From positions 620,001 to 684,000 of the forward strand of contig JACJZJ010000001.1 in the NCBI GenBank assembly GCA_020635675.1: 64,000 nt of DNA, read 5' to 3'. Source of the DNA: Flavobacteriales bacterium. GTDB lineage: Bacteria > Bacteroidota > Bacteroidia > Flavobacteriales_F > PHOS-HE28. Shown here in pieces: positions 18,332 through 26,759 of this stretch (its first letter is position 1; each line of letters starts with the position of its first letter). The position numbers and the translations under genes were made by a program. The notes beneath the pieces are model-generated. The model was not told where the DNA came from and did no database searches. It was given only the letters and a program-made list of their open reading frames with translations.

Positions 18332-18399
18332 ACCAAACGATGCTATCTTGCCATCCCTTACCGGGACGATCCAATTCATCAGACCAAAACCTGAGCTAC

Positions 18400-21300
18400 A
18401 TGAAGTGTTCTGACTCCAGACCTCGGAAGCGGCACGTGTGGGGTGCCCTTCTCGCCGCGATGCTGGGCCCCGCCGCCCTCGTCGCCCAACCCACGGTGGA
18501 TATCGGCCTGTTCGAGAGCGGGACTCCTGGAACGCTCGAAGTACGTGTGCTTCCGGACGGCAGCTTCAACCAGTTGATGTCGTCCCTCACGTTCACGATC
18601 CGCTGGTCGACGGCCTCGGGTGCGAGCCTGAACACGGCGGCCATGGCGCAGAACTGCCCTGGCGGCTTCTTCATCTCGCCCTCCGGTGATGGTGAGGTCG
18701 ATTTCGGCGGATTCCGCTATCTCACCTTCAATGCGTTCGGTTTTGCGCAAATGTCGGCAGCCTGTCCGGGTGCGGTCTGGACCGCGAACACTGAATCGGT
18801 GATCATGACCATTCCGGTGATCAACAATCCGGGATGCACGGACTTCAACATCGTCAACGACACCTACACGGGCAACAACAACAAGGATTACTACATCAGC
18901 CTCAATGGTCTCGACAAGACGGGAGCGATCTACTCGAGTCCCTTCTCCGTTGGGAACTGCGCATTGGACTGCGAAGGTGTTCCGGGTGGCTCGGCCTTGC
19001 CGGGAACCAGTTGCGACGACGGTGACCCGAACACCACGAGTGACACTTGGGACGCCAACTGCGTGTGTTCGGGCATCTCGATCTTCGACTGCCCGAACCT
19101 GATGCTGAACATCGGTGATGCGTGCGATGACGGTGATGCGGGCACCTACAACGACCTGGTGGACGCCAACTGCGTGTGCGCAGGTACGCCCTATGACTGC
19201 CCGAACCTGATGGCCAACATCGGTGACGCGTGCGACGACGGCGACCCGAACACCACGGGTGATGCGATCGATGCCAACTGCGTATGCACGGGCACCTCGA
19301 TCTTCGACTGCCCGAACCTGATGCTGAACATCGGTGATGCATGCGATGACGGGGATGCGGGCACCTACAACGACCTGGTGGATGCCAACTGCGTGTGCGC
19401 AGGTACGCCCTATGACTGCCCGAACCTGATGGCCAACATCGGTGACGCGTGCGACGACGGCGACCCGAACACCACGGGTGATGCGATCGATGCCAACTGC
19501 GTATGCACGGGCACCTCGGTCTTCGACTGCCCGAACCTGATGCTGAACATCGGTGATGCATGCGATGACGGGGATGCGGGCACCTACAACGACCTGGTGG
19601 ACGCCAACTGCGTGTGCGCAGGTACGCCCTACGACTGCCCGAACCTGATGGCCAACATCGGTGACGCGTGCGACGACGGCGACCCGAACACCACGGGTGA
19701 TGCGATCGATGCCAACTGCGTATGCACGGGCACCTCGGTCTTCGACTGCCCGAACCTGATGCTGAACATCGGTGATGCATGCGATGACGGGGATGCGGGC
19801 ACCTACAACGACCTGGTGGACGCCAACTGCGTGTGCGCAGGTACGCCCTACGACTGCCCGAACCTGATGGCCAACATCGGTGACGCGTGCGACGACGGCG
19901 ACCCGAACACCACGGGTGATGCGGTGGATGCCAACTGCGTATGCACGGGCACCTCGGTCTTCGACTGCCCGAACCTGATGCTGAACATCGGTGATGCATG
20001 CGATGACGGGGATGCGGGCACCTACAACGACCTGGTGGACGCCAACTGCGTGTGCGCAGGTACGCCCTATGACTGCCCGAACCTGATGGCCAACATCGGT
20101 GACGCGTGCGACGACGGCGACCCGAACACCACGGGTGATGCGATCGATGCCAACTGCGTATGCACGGGCACCTCGGTCTTCGACTGCCCGAACCTGATGC
20201 TGAACATCGGTGATGCATGCGATGACGGGGATGCGGGCACCTACAACGACCTGGTGGACGCCAACTGCGTGTGCGCAGGTACGCCCTATGACTGCCCGAA
20301 CCTGATGGCCAACATCGGTGACGCGTGCGACGACGGCGACCCGAACACCACGGGTGATGCGGTGGATGCCAACTGCGTATGCACGGGCACCTCGGTCTTC
20401 GACTGCCCGAACCTGATGCTGAACATCGGTGATGCATGCGATGACGGGGATGCGGGCACCTACAACGACCTGGTGGACGCCAACTGCGTGTGCGCAGGTA
20501 CGCCCTACGACTGCCCGAACCTGATGGCCAACATCGGTGACGCGTGCGACGACGGCGACCCGAACACCACGGGTGATGCGGTGGATGCCAACTGCGTATG
20601 CACGGGCACCTCGGTCTTCGACTGCCCGAACCTGATGCTGAACATCGGTGATGCATGCGATGACGGGGATGCGGGCACCTACAACGACCTGGTGGACGCC
20701 AACTGCGTGTGCGCAGGTACGCCCTACGACTGCCCGAACCTGATGGCCAACATCGGTGACGCGTGCGACGACGGCGACCCGAACACCACGGGTGATGCGG
20801 TGGATGCCAACTGCGTATGCACGGGCACCTCGGTCTTCGACTGCCCGAACCTGATGCTGAACATCGGTGATGCATGCGATGACGGGGATGCGGGCACCTA
20901 CAACGACCTGGTGGACGCCAACTGCGTGTGCGCAGGTACGCCCTATGACTGCCCGAACCTGATGGCCAACATCGGTGACGCGTGCGACGACGGCGACCCG
21001 AACACCACGGGTGATGCGGTGGATGCCAACTGCGTATGCACGGGCACCTCGGTCTTCGACTGCCCGAACCTGATGCTGAACATCGGTGATGCATGCGATG
21101 ACGGGGATGCGGGCACCTACAACGACCTGGTGGACGCCAACTGCGTGTGCGCAGGTACGCCCTACGACTGCCCGAACCTGATGGCCAACATCGGTGACGC
21201 GTGCGACGACGGCGACCCGAACACCACGGGTGATGCGGTGGATGCCAACTGCGTATGCACGGGCACCTCGGTCTTCGACTGCCCGAACCTGATGGCCAAC

Positions 21301-22287
21301 ATCGGTGACGCCTGCGACGATGGTGATCCCTTCACGACCGGCGATGTGGTAACGGCCAACTGTACCTGTGAGGGTACGCCTCTTGGCAATTGCACCGAGA
21401 TCCTCGACCTGGCCATCACCTTGGACGACTTTGGCAGTGAAACGCACTGGGAGTTGTATGACGAAACGGGTACCGTTCTCATCGAACAGGGAGGTCCCTA
21501 TGCCGACGGCATGGGTGGCACCACAGTGCATGAGACGCTCTGTCTGAACCAGATCTGCTACAACCTGGTGATGCTTGACGACGGAGGGGACGGCATTGCG
21601 AACGGCGGATACGTGCTGTCGGATATCGATGGTCGCCGGATCGTGGATGCGAACGGTTCGTTCACTTCCTCGAGCAGCGTCCAGTACCCCTTCTGTCTGC
21701 CGGTGAGCAACCAGGGTCTGATCAGCAGCTTCTGCGACCGTATGGACCTGGTCTATGCCTCCAGCACGCAGATCTACGCTCACTTCCAGCCGGGGGCCAC
21801 CGGTTACCAGTTCTGGATCTTCGATCCGCACGGCAGCTATTCGCGGCGTGTGTTCCGGACCACCCAGAATCTGGCCCTGCTGAACCTGGTCACGCTGCCC
21901 GTACCGGCCGACATCGATCTGAACGTGCGCGTGCGCGCGATGATCAGCGGTAATTACACACCGTTCGGATCGGCCTGTCGCATGCGCCTCAACACGCCGG
22001 GTCAGCGCGATCTGCAGGTCGTGGAGGGTAAGGTGAACGTGAACCTCTACCCGAACCCCAACAGGGGTGAACAGGTCTACCTGGTGGTCGATGGTCTCGA
22101 CGCAGCGACCGCGACGATCGATGTTCATGACATGTTCGGCAAGCTGGTCTTCGCCGAGCAGGTCAATATCACCGATGGTTCGATCAACGCGACCATGGAC
22201 CTGGCTCGTGACCTGCCGGCGGGTGTTTACATCGTAACGATCACCGGCGGTGACCGTACGATGACGCAACGCCTGATCCGTCAGTAG
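18400..22287 (+). CDS. Giant secreted Cys-rich repeat protein with cohesin-like N-terminal domain and T9SS sorting domain
   Basis: 1295 residues from the ATG at 18400. A GTG at 18328 overlaps the previous stop but gives no signal peptide, whereas 18400 gives a basic N-region and WGALLAAMLGPAALVAQ. Residues about 30-185 match the N-terminal domain of the 3600-4388 protein (FTIRWSTASGA, GGFRYLTFNAFG, YYISLNGLDKTGAIY). About 750 residues of tandem Cys-rich units follow, each unit of about 36 residues with four Cys and an acidic GDACDDGD core. Next comes a beta domain (ILDLAITLDDFGSETHWELY...LDDGGDGIANGGYVL), a further domain with two or three Cys, and a canonical T9SS type A tail (VNLYPNPNRGE...GVYIVTITGGD...QRLIRQ). 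The acidic repeats suggest a metal-binding stalk. It may be a scaffold or surface stalk for the neighbouring dockerin-tailed proteins (inference). Confidence 0.85.
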   Translation: MKCSDSRPRKRHVWGALLAAMLGPAALVAQPTVDIGLFESGTPGTLEVRVLPDGSFNQLMSSLTFTIRWSTASGASLNTAAMAQNCPGGFFISPSGDGEVDFGGFRYLTFNAFGFAQMSAACPGAVWTANTESVIMTIPVINNPGCTDFNIVNDTYTGNNNKDYYISLNGLDKTGAIYSSPFSVGNCALDCEGVPGGSALPGTSCDDGDPNTTSDTWDANCVCSGISIFDCPNLMLNIGDACDDGDAGTYNDLVDANCVCAGTPYDCPNLMANIGDACDDGDPNTTGDAIDANCVCTGTSIFDCPNLMLNIGDACDDGDAGTYNDLVDANCVCAGTPYDCPNLMANIGDACDDGDPNTTGDAIDANCVCTGTSVFDCPNLMLNIGDACDDGDAGTYNDLVDANCVCAGTPYDCPNLMANIGDACDDGDPNTTGDAIDANCVCTGTSVFDCPNLMLNIGDACDDGDAGTYNDLVDANCVCAGTPYDCPNLMANIGDACDDGDPNTTGDAVDANCVCTGTSVFDCPNLMLNIGDACDDGDAGTYNDLVDANCVCAGTPYDCPNLMANIGDACDDGDPNTTGDAIDANCVCTGTSVFDCPNLMLNIGDACDDGDAGTYNDLVDANCVCAGTPYDCPNLMANIGDACDDGDPNTTGDAVDANCVCTGTSVFDCPNLMLNIGDACDDGDAGTYNDLVDANCVCAGTPYDCPNLMANIGDACDDGDPNTTGDAVDANCVCTGTSVFDCPNLMLNIGDACDDGDAGTYNDLVDANCVCAGTPYDCPNLMANIGDACDDGDPNTTGDAVDANCVCTGTSVFDCPNLMLNIGDACDDGDAGTYNDLVDANCVCAGTPYDCPNLMANIGDACDDGDPNTTGDAVDANCVCTGTSVFDCPNLMLNIGDACDDGDAGTYNDLVDANCVCAGTPYDCPNLMANIGDACDDGDPNTTGDAVDANCVCTGTSVFDCPNLMANIGDACDDGDPFTTGDVVTANCTCEGTPLGNCTEILDLAITLDDFGSETHWELYDETGTVLIEQGGPYADGMGGTTVHETLCLNQICYNLVMLDDGGDGIANGGYVLSDIDGRRIVDANGSFTSSSSVQYPFCLPVSNQGLISSFCDRMDLVYASSTQIYAHFQPGATGYQFWIFDPHGSYSRRVFRTTQNLALLNLVTLPVPADIDLNVRVRAMISGNYTPFGSACRMRLNTPGQRDLQVVEGKVNVNLYPNPNRGEQVYLVVDGLDAATATIDVHDMFGKLVFAEQVNITDGSINATMDLARDLPAGVYIVTITGGDRTMTQRLIRQ
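19081..21270 (+). repeat. Ten tandem near-identical 219-bp repeats
   Basis: Copies start at 19081, 19300, 19519, 19738, 19957, 20176, 20395, 20614, 20833 and 21052. Each encodes 73 residues made of two related half-units (DCPNLMLNIGDACDDGDAGT and DCPNLMANIGDACDDGDPNT types). Degenerate half-units precede (from about 18961) and follow (to about 21390). Copies 3-10 differ at only two visible sites, a silent TAT/TAC and an Ile/Val codon. Confidence 0.95.
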
Positions 22288-22311
22288 CACCGAACGGTAG
22301 CATCGAACGAA

Positions 22312-22345
22312 CGAGCGCCCCGGGGAACCGGGGCGCTCGCTTTTT
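22312..22345 (+). terminator. Rho-independent terminator after the repeat protein
   Basis: A perfect 12-bp GC-rich stem (22312-22323 with 22328-22339), a GGAA loop and a CTTTTT tail, 24 bases after the stop. The 312 bases between 22288 and 22599 hold only this hairpin and the oppositely oriented one at 22547-22576; the stretch between them shows nothing I can support. Confidence 0.9.
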
Positions 22346-22546
22346 CAGGGGCATCGTCGATCGTCCGTGCGTGGAGGGAGGATGCATTCGGGATCCGCAG
22401 GGAGCCGACCGGCACGGTATCGCCCATCGATCCTTTGCAGGGCAGCAACGGGCTTGACCGGACGTTCGGTGACCGGGTCATACCAGTGGGAACGGAGCAC
22501 CGTGGGCGCCTTCGCCTGGCATGGAGGACCTTGCACAAATGGGTGA

Positions 22547-22576
22547 CGAAAAAGCCCCGGCAACAGCCGGGGCTTT
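22547..22576 (-). terminator. Rho-independent terminator of the GAPDH gene
   Basis: An 11-bp stem (22551-22561 with 22566-22576) with a 4-base loop. On the minus strand it is followed by a run of T. It lies 24 bases beyond the GAPDH stop. Confidence 0.85.
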
Positions 22577-22599
22577 GGGATCTCACTCCACCAGATCCT

Positions 22600-24063
22600 T
22601 CAGTAGTAGATCAAGCGCCGGACCTTGGCCACGTGCTTGGCGAGCCGGATGACCTGCTTGGTATACCCGAATTCATTGTCGTACCAGGCATAGAGCACCA
22701 CATTGCGACCGTCCGGGCCGACGATGGTGGCCGTGCTGTCGAACACGCTGCAGCAGGTGTCACCGATGATGTCACTGCTGACCAGTTCAGGGTCGATGTG
22801 GTAGTGGATCTGGTTGATCAAGTCTCCGTTCAGCGCAGCACGCCTGATAAGGTCGTTCACTTGGTCCCGGGTCACGTCCCGCTTCAAGGTGAGGTTCATG
22901 ATCGCCAGGGATCCGTTCGGCGTGGGGACGCGGACAGCGTTCGCCGTCAGCTTGTCCTTCAAGCTCGGGATCGCCTTGGTCACCGCGCTTCCTGCACCGG
23001 TGCTCGTGATCACCATGTTGATAGCGGCACTGCGTCCCCGGCGCGGCTTCTTGTGGAAATTGTCGAGCAGGTTCTGGTCGTTCGTGTAGGCATGGACCGT
23101 TTCGATGTGCCCCTTTTCGATACCGACCTCATCCTCCATGACCTTCAGGATCGGGCAGATCGCGTTGGTCGTGCAACTTGCCGCACTGAACAGCCTTTCT
23201 GTCTCGATGTCCAGGTCCTTGTGGTTGATGCCATAGACGATGTTCGGCACTTCCTTGCCAGGAGCGGTCAGGATGACGCGGGCGGCACCCTTGGCCTTAA
23301 GGTGGCGCTCCAGGTCGGAACGCTTGGTGAAGGCGCCGGTGTTGTCGATCACCAGTGCGTCGTGGATGCCGAACGATGTATAATCGATGTCCTCGGGGGC
23401 GGGTGAGGCGATCATGTAGACCGTCTGGCCATTGATGATCAGCGCCTTGTTGGGCAGGTCCTCGATCACCGTACCCCTGAAATGCCCATGCACCGAGTCG
23501 TTGCGAAGCAGAGCCGCCCGCTTCACGATCTCTTCGTCGCTGTTGGTCCGTGTCACGATGGCCCGCAGGCGCAATTGTTGACCCTTTCCTGCCTGCTTCA
23601 CGAGCTCACGCGCGGCAATGCGTCCGATACGGCCGAAACCGTAGAGGACCACGTCCTGTGGCTTGAAGGTGTGTTTATCCTGGCCAATGAAACCGGACAG
23701 CGTTGTTCCTAGGAAATCCCCGGCGCTTCCCGGCTCCGGCTTGGTGGAGAGGTATTCGTAGGTCAGGCGTCCGATGTCGATCTTGCTCGGCGCAAGGTCC
23801 AGTTCCAGCAATGCCTTGGCCAGTTCGGCCGAGGCATAGATGTCGATGGGCTTGTGCACCACCTTTTCGGCATAGTCGAACAGGTTGATGACCTCGGAAA
23901 TGGTGACATCGAGAAGATGGTTCCGAAAGAACACGAGCTCGACGCCCTTCTCGTACATCGAACGCCCGACGGCGTTCAGGATCTGCACCGCGGCCTTTTC
24001 GCGGTCCACATAGTCCTTCAGACCTGCCTCATAGCCTGTCCTGGCTTCCAAAGTTCGCTCCAT
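22600..24063 (-). CDS. gap: Glyceraldehyde-3-phosphate dehydrogenase, long form
   Basis: 487 residues, against about 335 for a standard GAPDH. Residues 136-487 are a complete GAPDH: Rossmann motif YGFGRIGR (141-148), catalytic Cys297 in SAASCTTNA, HAYTNDQNLLDN, and WYDNEFGYTKQVIRL near the end. The extra N-terminal 135 residues (ISEVINLFDYAEKVVHKPID and following) are mostly helical and belong to the long GAPDH type found in Bacteroidota and some proteobacteria; the role of this extension is unclear to me. The reaction is NAD(P)-dependent oxidation and phosphorylation of glyceraldehyde 3-phosphate in the cytoplasm, in glycolysis or gluconeogenesis. It is a single gene with its own terminator and lies downstream of rpoD on the same strand. 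Confidence 0.93.
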   Translation of the reverse strand: MERTLEARTGYEAGLKDYVDREKAAVQILNAVGRSMYEKGVELVFFRNHLLDVTISEVINLFDYAEKVVHKPIDIYASAELAKALLELDLAPSKIDIGRLTYEYLSTKPEPGSAGDFLGTTLSGFIGQDKHTFKPQDVVLYGFGRIGRIAARELVKQAGKGQQLRLRAIVTRTNSDEEIVKRAALLRNDSVHGHFRGTVIEDLPNKALIINGQTVYMIASPAPEDIDYTSFGIHDALVIDNTGAFTKRSDLERHLKAKGAARVILTAPGKEVPNIVYGINHKDLDIETERLFSAASCTTNAICPILKVMEDEVGIEKGHIETVHAYTNDQNLLDNFHKKPRRGRSAAINMVITSTGAGSAVTKAIPSLKDKLTANAVRVPTPNGSLAIMNLTLKRDVTRDQVNDLIRRAALNGDLINQIHYHIDPELVSSDIIGDTCCSVFDSTATIVGPDGRNVVLYAWYDNEFGYTKQVIRLAKHVAKVRRLIYY

Positions 24064-24111
24064 GACGACCAGTAAAGGAGAATGGTTCGATGCCTTCCTA
24101 CGGAAGAAAGC

Positions 24112-24975
24112 CTATCCGAGGTACGCTTTCAGCAGTTTGCTGCGCGAGGTGTGCCGCAGACGTCTGATGGCCTTTTCCTTGATCTGCCGCACCCGTTCGC
24201 GGGTCAGGTCGAACTTCGCGCCGATCTCCTCGAGCGTGAGACCGTGGTTGATCCCGATCCCGAAAAAGAGTTTCACCACGTCCCGTTCCCGCTCTGTGAG
24301 CGTGCTGAGCGCGCGTTCGATCTCCTTTGACAAGGATTCGTTCAGCAGCATACGGTCCGCCGGTTGACTGTCCGTATTGGGAAGCACGTCCAGCAGGCTG
24401 TTGCTCTCGCCTTCCACGAAGGGGGCGTCCATGCTGATATGGCGGCCGCTGACCTTCATCGTATCGGCCACCTTCTCGGGGGGCAGGTCAAGCAGGGCGG
24501 CGAGCTCATCCGCGCTCGGCGGTCGTTCATACTCCTGCTCCAGTTTGGCGAACGCCTTGTTGATCTTGTTCAAGGAGCCCACCTGGTTCAGGGGAAGGCG
24601 CACGATGCGGCTCTGCTCGGCCAGGGCTTGCAGAATGCTCTGACGGATCCACCACACCGCATAGCTGATGAACTTGAACCCACGTGTCTCATCGAAACGC
24701 TGGGCGGCCTTGATCAAGCCAAGATTCCCCTCGTTGATGAGATCGGGAAGGCTCAGTCCCTGGTTCTGGTATTGCTTGGCAACGGACACCACGAAACGCA
24801 GGTTGGCCTTCACGAGTTTTTCCAACGCGAGGTTGTCCCCTTCCTTGATGCGCCGTGCAAGCTCCACCTCTTGGTCCGCGGTGATCAGGCCTTCCTTGCC
24901 GATCTCCTGCAGGTACTTGTCCAACGATTGGCTTTCGCGGTTGGTGATCGATTTCGTGATCTTCAGTTGGCGCAT
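24112..24975 (-). CDS. rpoD: Primary RNA polymerase sigma factor (sigma-70/RpoD-like, short Bacteroidota type)
   Basis: 287 residues beginning MRQLKITKSITNRESQSLDK, the start conserved in Bacteroidota primary sigma factors; 37 further in-frame upstream codons to 25086 are rejected. Region 1.2 (DKYLQEIGKEGLITADQEVE), region 2 (VKANLRFVVSVAKQY, DLINEGNLGLIKAAQRFD, YAVWWIRQSILQAL), region 3 and region 4 with the helix-turn-helix TLEEIGAKFDLTRERVRQIK are all present. The long region 1.1 and non-conserved insert of proteobacterial RpoD are absent, as usual in this phylum. It should recognise the TTG/TAnnTTTG promoters reported in this window. Confidence 0.95.
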   Translation of the reverse strand: MRQLKITKSITNRESQSLDKYLQEIGKEGLITADQEVELARRIKEGDNLALEKLVKANLRFVVSVAKQYQNQGLSLPDLINEGNLGLIKAAQRFDETRGFKFISYAVWWIRQSILQALAEQSRIVRLPLNQVGSLNKINKAFAKLEQEYERPPSADELAALLDLPPEKVADTMKVSGRHISMDAPFVEGESNSLLDVLPNTDSQPADRMLLNESLSKEIERALSTLTERERDVVKLFFGIGINHGLTLEEIGAKFDLTRERVRQIKEKAIRRLRHTSRSKLLKAYLG

Positions 24976-25054
24976 CCTGCTTGTCACGGGCGTCGGGGGA
25001 TTTGAAGGTTCTGGTCTGCGAAATGCACGCGTACTGCGCGCGGGTTCCAAGCCG

Positions 25055-25086
25055 CGAAGGTACGACCCCCGCCCAGTACCGGACAA
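25055..25086 (-). promoter_or_regulatory. Predicted promoter of the sigma factor gene
   Basis: On the minus strand TTG (25084-25086) is followed after 21 bases by TACCTTCG (25055-25062), one mismatch to TAnnTTTG, about 80 bases before the rpoD ATG. Confidence 0.45.
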
Positions 25087-25142
25087 GATGGTGTGCCGGT
25101 CATGGGCGCGGGTCGATCATATCTCCTTGATCTTCAATCGGT

Positions 25143-26591
25143 TCAGATGCCGATACCGTAGTAGGCGCGCTGTCCGTTCGGGTAGACGCCTTCGATCAGC
25201 ACGCCGCCGCGCTTGTTGGCGAGCGCCTGCGCGATGTCCTCGGGCTTGTGAACGGGTCGCTGGTCGATCCGGGTGATGATGAACCCCTCCCGTATCCCGC
25301 TGCTGCGGAGCTTCCCACCGGTCAGGCCGATGACCTTCACCCCATGGTCGATCTTGAGGTCGCGCATCTCGGTGGGATCGGCCGGTGCCAGTTGCGCACC
25401 CAGGATATTGCTCCGGTCCTCGCGCGCTCTGCTCGCGAGGTCCACATTGCCGTCCCGCCCCTTCAGGACCATGTCGACGACCTTTTCATCCCCGCCGCGT
25501 TCGATGGTGATGGTCACCTTGTCGCCAGGGCGGAACTTGCTCACCTGCTCCTGAAGTTCTGGCACGTTGTTCACTGCGATGTTGCCCACGCGCAATATCA
25601 CATCACCTTCGCGCACTCCCGCCTCCGCAGCTGCCCCGCCATCGGACAGACCGTTCACGTATACGCCCATGATCCGGTCCATGTGCTCCTTCGCGGCCAG
25701 GTCCTGGTCCATGTCGCGGATGCTCACCCCGATATAGGCGCGCTGCACAGAACCGTATTCCAGAAGATCGCCGGTCACCTTTTTCACGATGTTCACCGGA
25801 ACGGCGAAAGAATAACCGGCATACTGGCCGGTCATCGAGGCGATCGCCGTGTTGATCCCGATGAGCTCACCATTGGCGTTCACCAGAGCTCCTCCACTAT
25901 TCCCGGGGTTCACGGCGGCGTCGGTCTGGATGAAGGACTCGATCGGAAAGATGTCACGCGAAGGGTCGTATTGCAACAGGTTGATGTTGCGGGCCTTGGC
26001 GCTCACGATCCCGGCGGTGACCGTGCTTGTCAAGTTCATGGGGTTCCCCACGGCCATCACCCACTGACCGACCCTGACGTCATCGGAATTCCCGTAGTTC
26101 AGCACCGGCAGCCCGTCGGCGGGTACCTTCAACAGGGCGATGTCCGTGCTGGGGTCCGTCCCGACGACCTTCGCGTCGAACTCCCGCTTGTCATTGAGGC
26201 TGACCCGGATCTTGTCCGCATTCTGGACCACATGATTGTTCGTAACGATGTAGCCGTCCTCGGAGATGATCACGCCGGAACCCACACCCACCTGGGGACT
26301 GGGGTCGGGAGCACGGTAGCCCCAGAAGAAATCCATGAATGGATCACGGCGTTGCACCATGGCCTCCGTTGTCACGTGCACCACGGCGTTGACGGTATGC
26401 TCCGCGGCGTCCGTCAGGTCCACGGGCAGGGCGGCGCCAGTGTTGGCAGGCATGCTCGTGAACCGCACCGATGAGGCCGGGGTATGTTCGATCACTCGGG
26501 TCCCGGCATCGGAGCGGAACATGTCGTACGTCCAGACCGAGATCGTTCCGCCGAGCAAGGCGGCCAGGAAGTAGCTCAGAGACTTTTTCAT
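25143..26591 (-). CDS. HtrA/Deg-type periplasmic serine protease with two PDZ domains
   Basis: 482 residues from the ATG at 26591 (MKKSLSYFLAALLGGTISVW, a signal peptide or N-terminal anchor). The trypsin-like domain has the complete triad His120 (VTNNHVV), Asp150 (STDIALLKV) and Ser232 (NPGNSGGAL). PDZ1 (AYIGVSIRDMDQDLAAKEHM, GVREGDVILRVGN) and PDZ2 (LTGGKLRSSGIREGFIITRID) follow. Family role: degradation or refolding of misfolded envelope proteins; it complements SurA encoded at 702-2072. It is transcribed divergently from dapF across a 168-base intergenic region. Confidence 0.93.
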   Translation of the reverse strand: MKKSLSYFLAALLGGTISVWTYDMFRSDAGTRVIEHTPASSVRFTSMPANTGAALPVDLTDAAEHTVNAVVHVTTEAMVQRRDPFMDFFWGYRAPDPSPQVGVGSGVIISEDGYIVTNNHVVQNADKIRVSLNDKREFDAKVVGTDPSTDIALLKVPADGLPVLNYGNSDDVRVGQWVMAVGNPMNLTSTVTAGIVSAKARNINLLQYDPSRDIFPIESFIQTDAAVNPGNSGGALVNANGELIGINTAIASMTGQYAGYSFAVPVNIVKKVTGDLLEYGSVQRAYIGVSIRDMDQDLAAKEHMDRIMGVYVNGLSDGGAAAEAGVREGDVILRVGNIAVNNVPELQEQVSKFRPGDKVTITIERGGDEKVVDMVLKGRDGNVDLASRAREDRSNILGAQLAPADPTEMRDLKIDHGVKVIGLTGGKLRSSGIREGFIITRIDQRPVHKPEDIAQALANKRGGVLIEGVYPNGQRAYYGIGI

Positions 26592-26759
26592 GATGGTTCC
26601 TATTTGGGGTCGGCAGCGAGGTCGTTCTCGCCGGTCATTTCGCACCAAGGAACGCGCCAAAATGCCCTGTCATTGGGACGTTCGCCGTTAATTTTTGTTG
26701 ATCCCGACCCCGTCGCTCCCGTGGGACCGAGCATCCCGGAACGCGATATTTGGACCGCG

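Noticed and set aside
19081..21270. CRISPR array
   Set aside because: The repeats are contiguous 219-bp coding units without spacers, no cas genes are present, and the array is in frame with a secreted protein.
18379..22290. A 1303-residue open frame on the minus strand opposite the Cys-rich repeat gene
   Set aside because: It exists because the 219-bp repeat is in frame on both strands (219 is divisible by three) and the GC-rich codons avoid stops in antisense. It has no domain or signal peptide, and the plus-strand product has clear signal, repeat and T9SS domains.
22435..23406. A 323-residue plus-strand frame over the GAPDH gene
   Set aside because: It starts inside the intergenic terminator region and runs antisense to a complete GAPDH; no domain seen.
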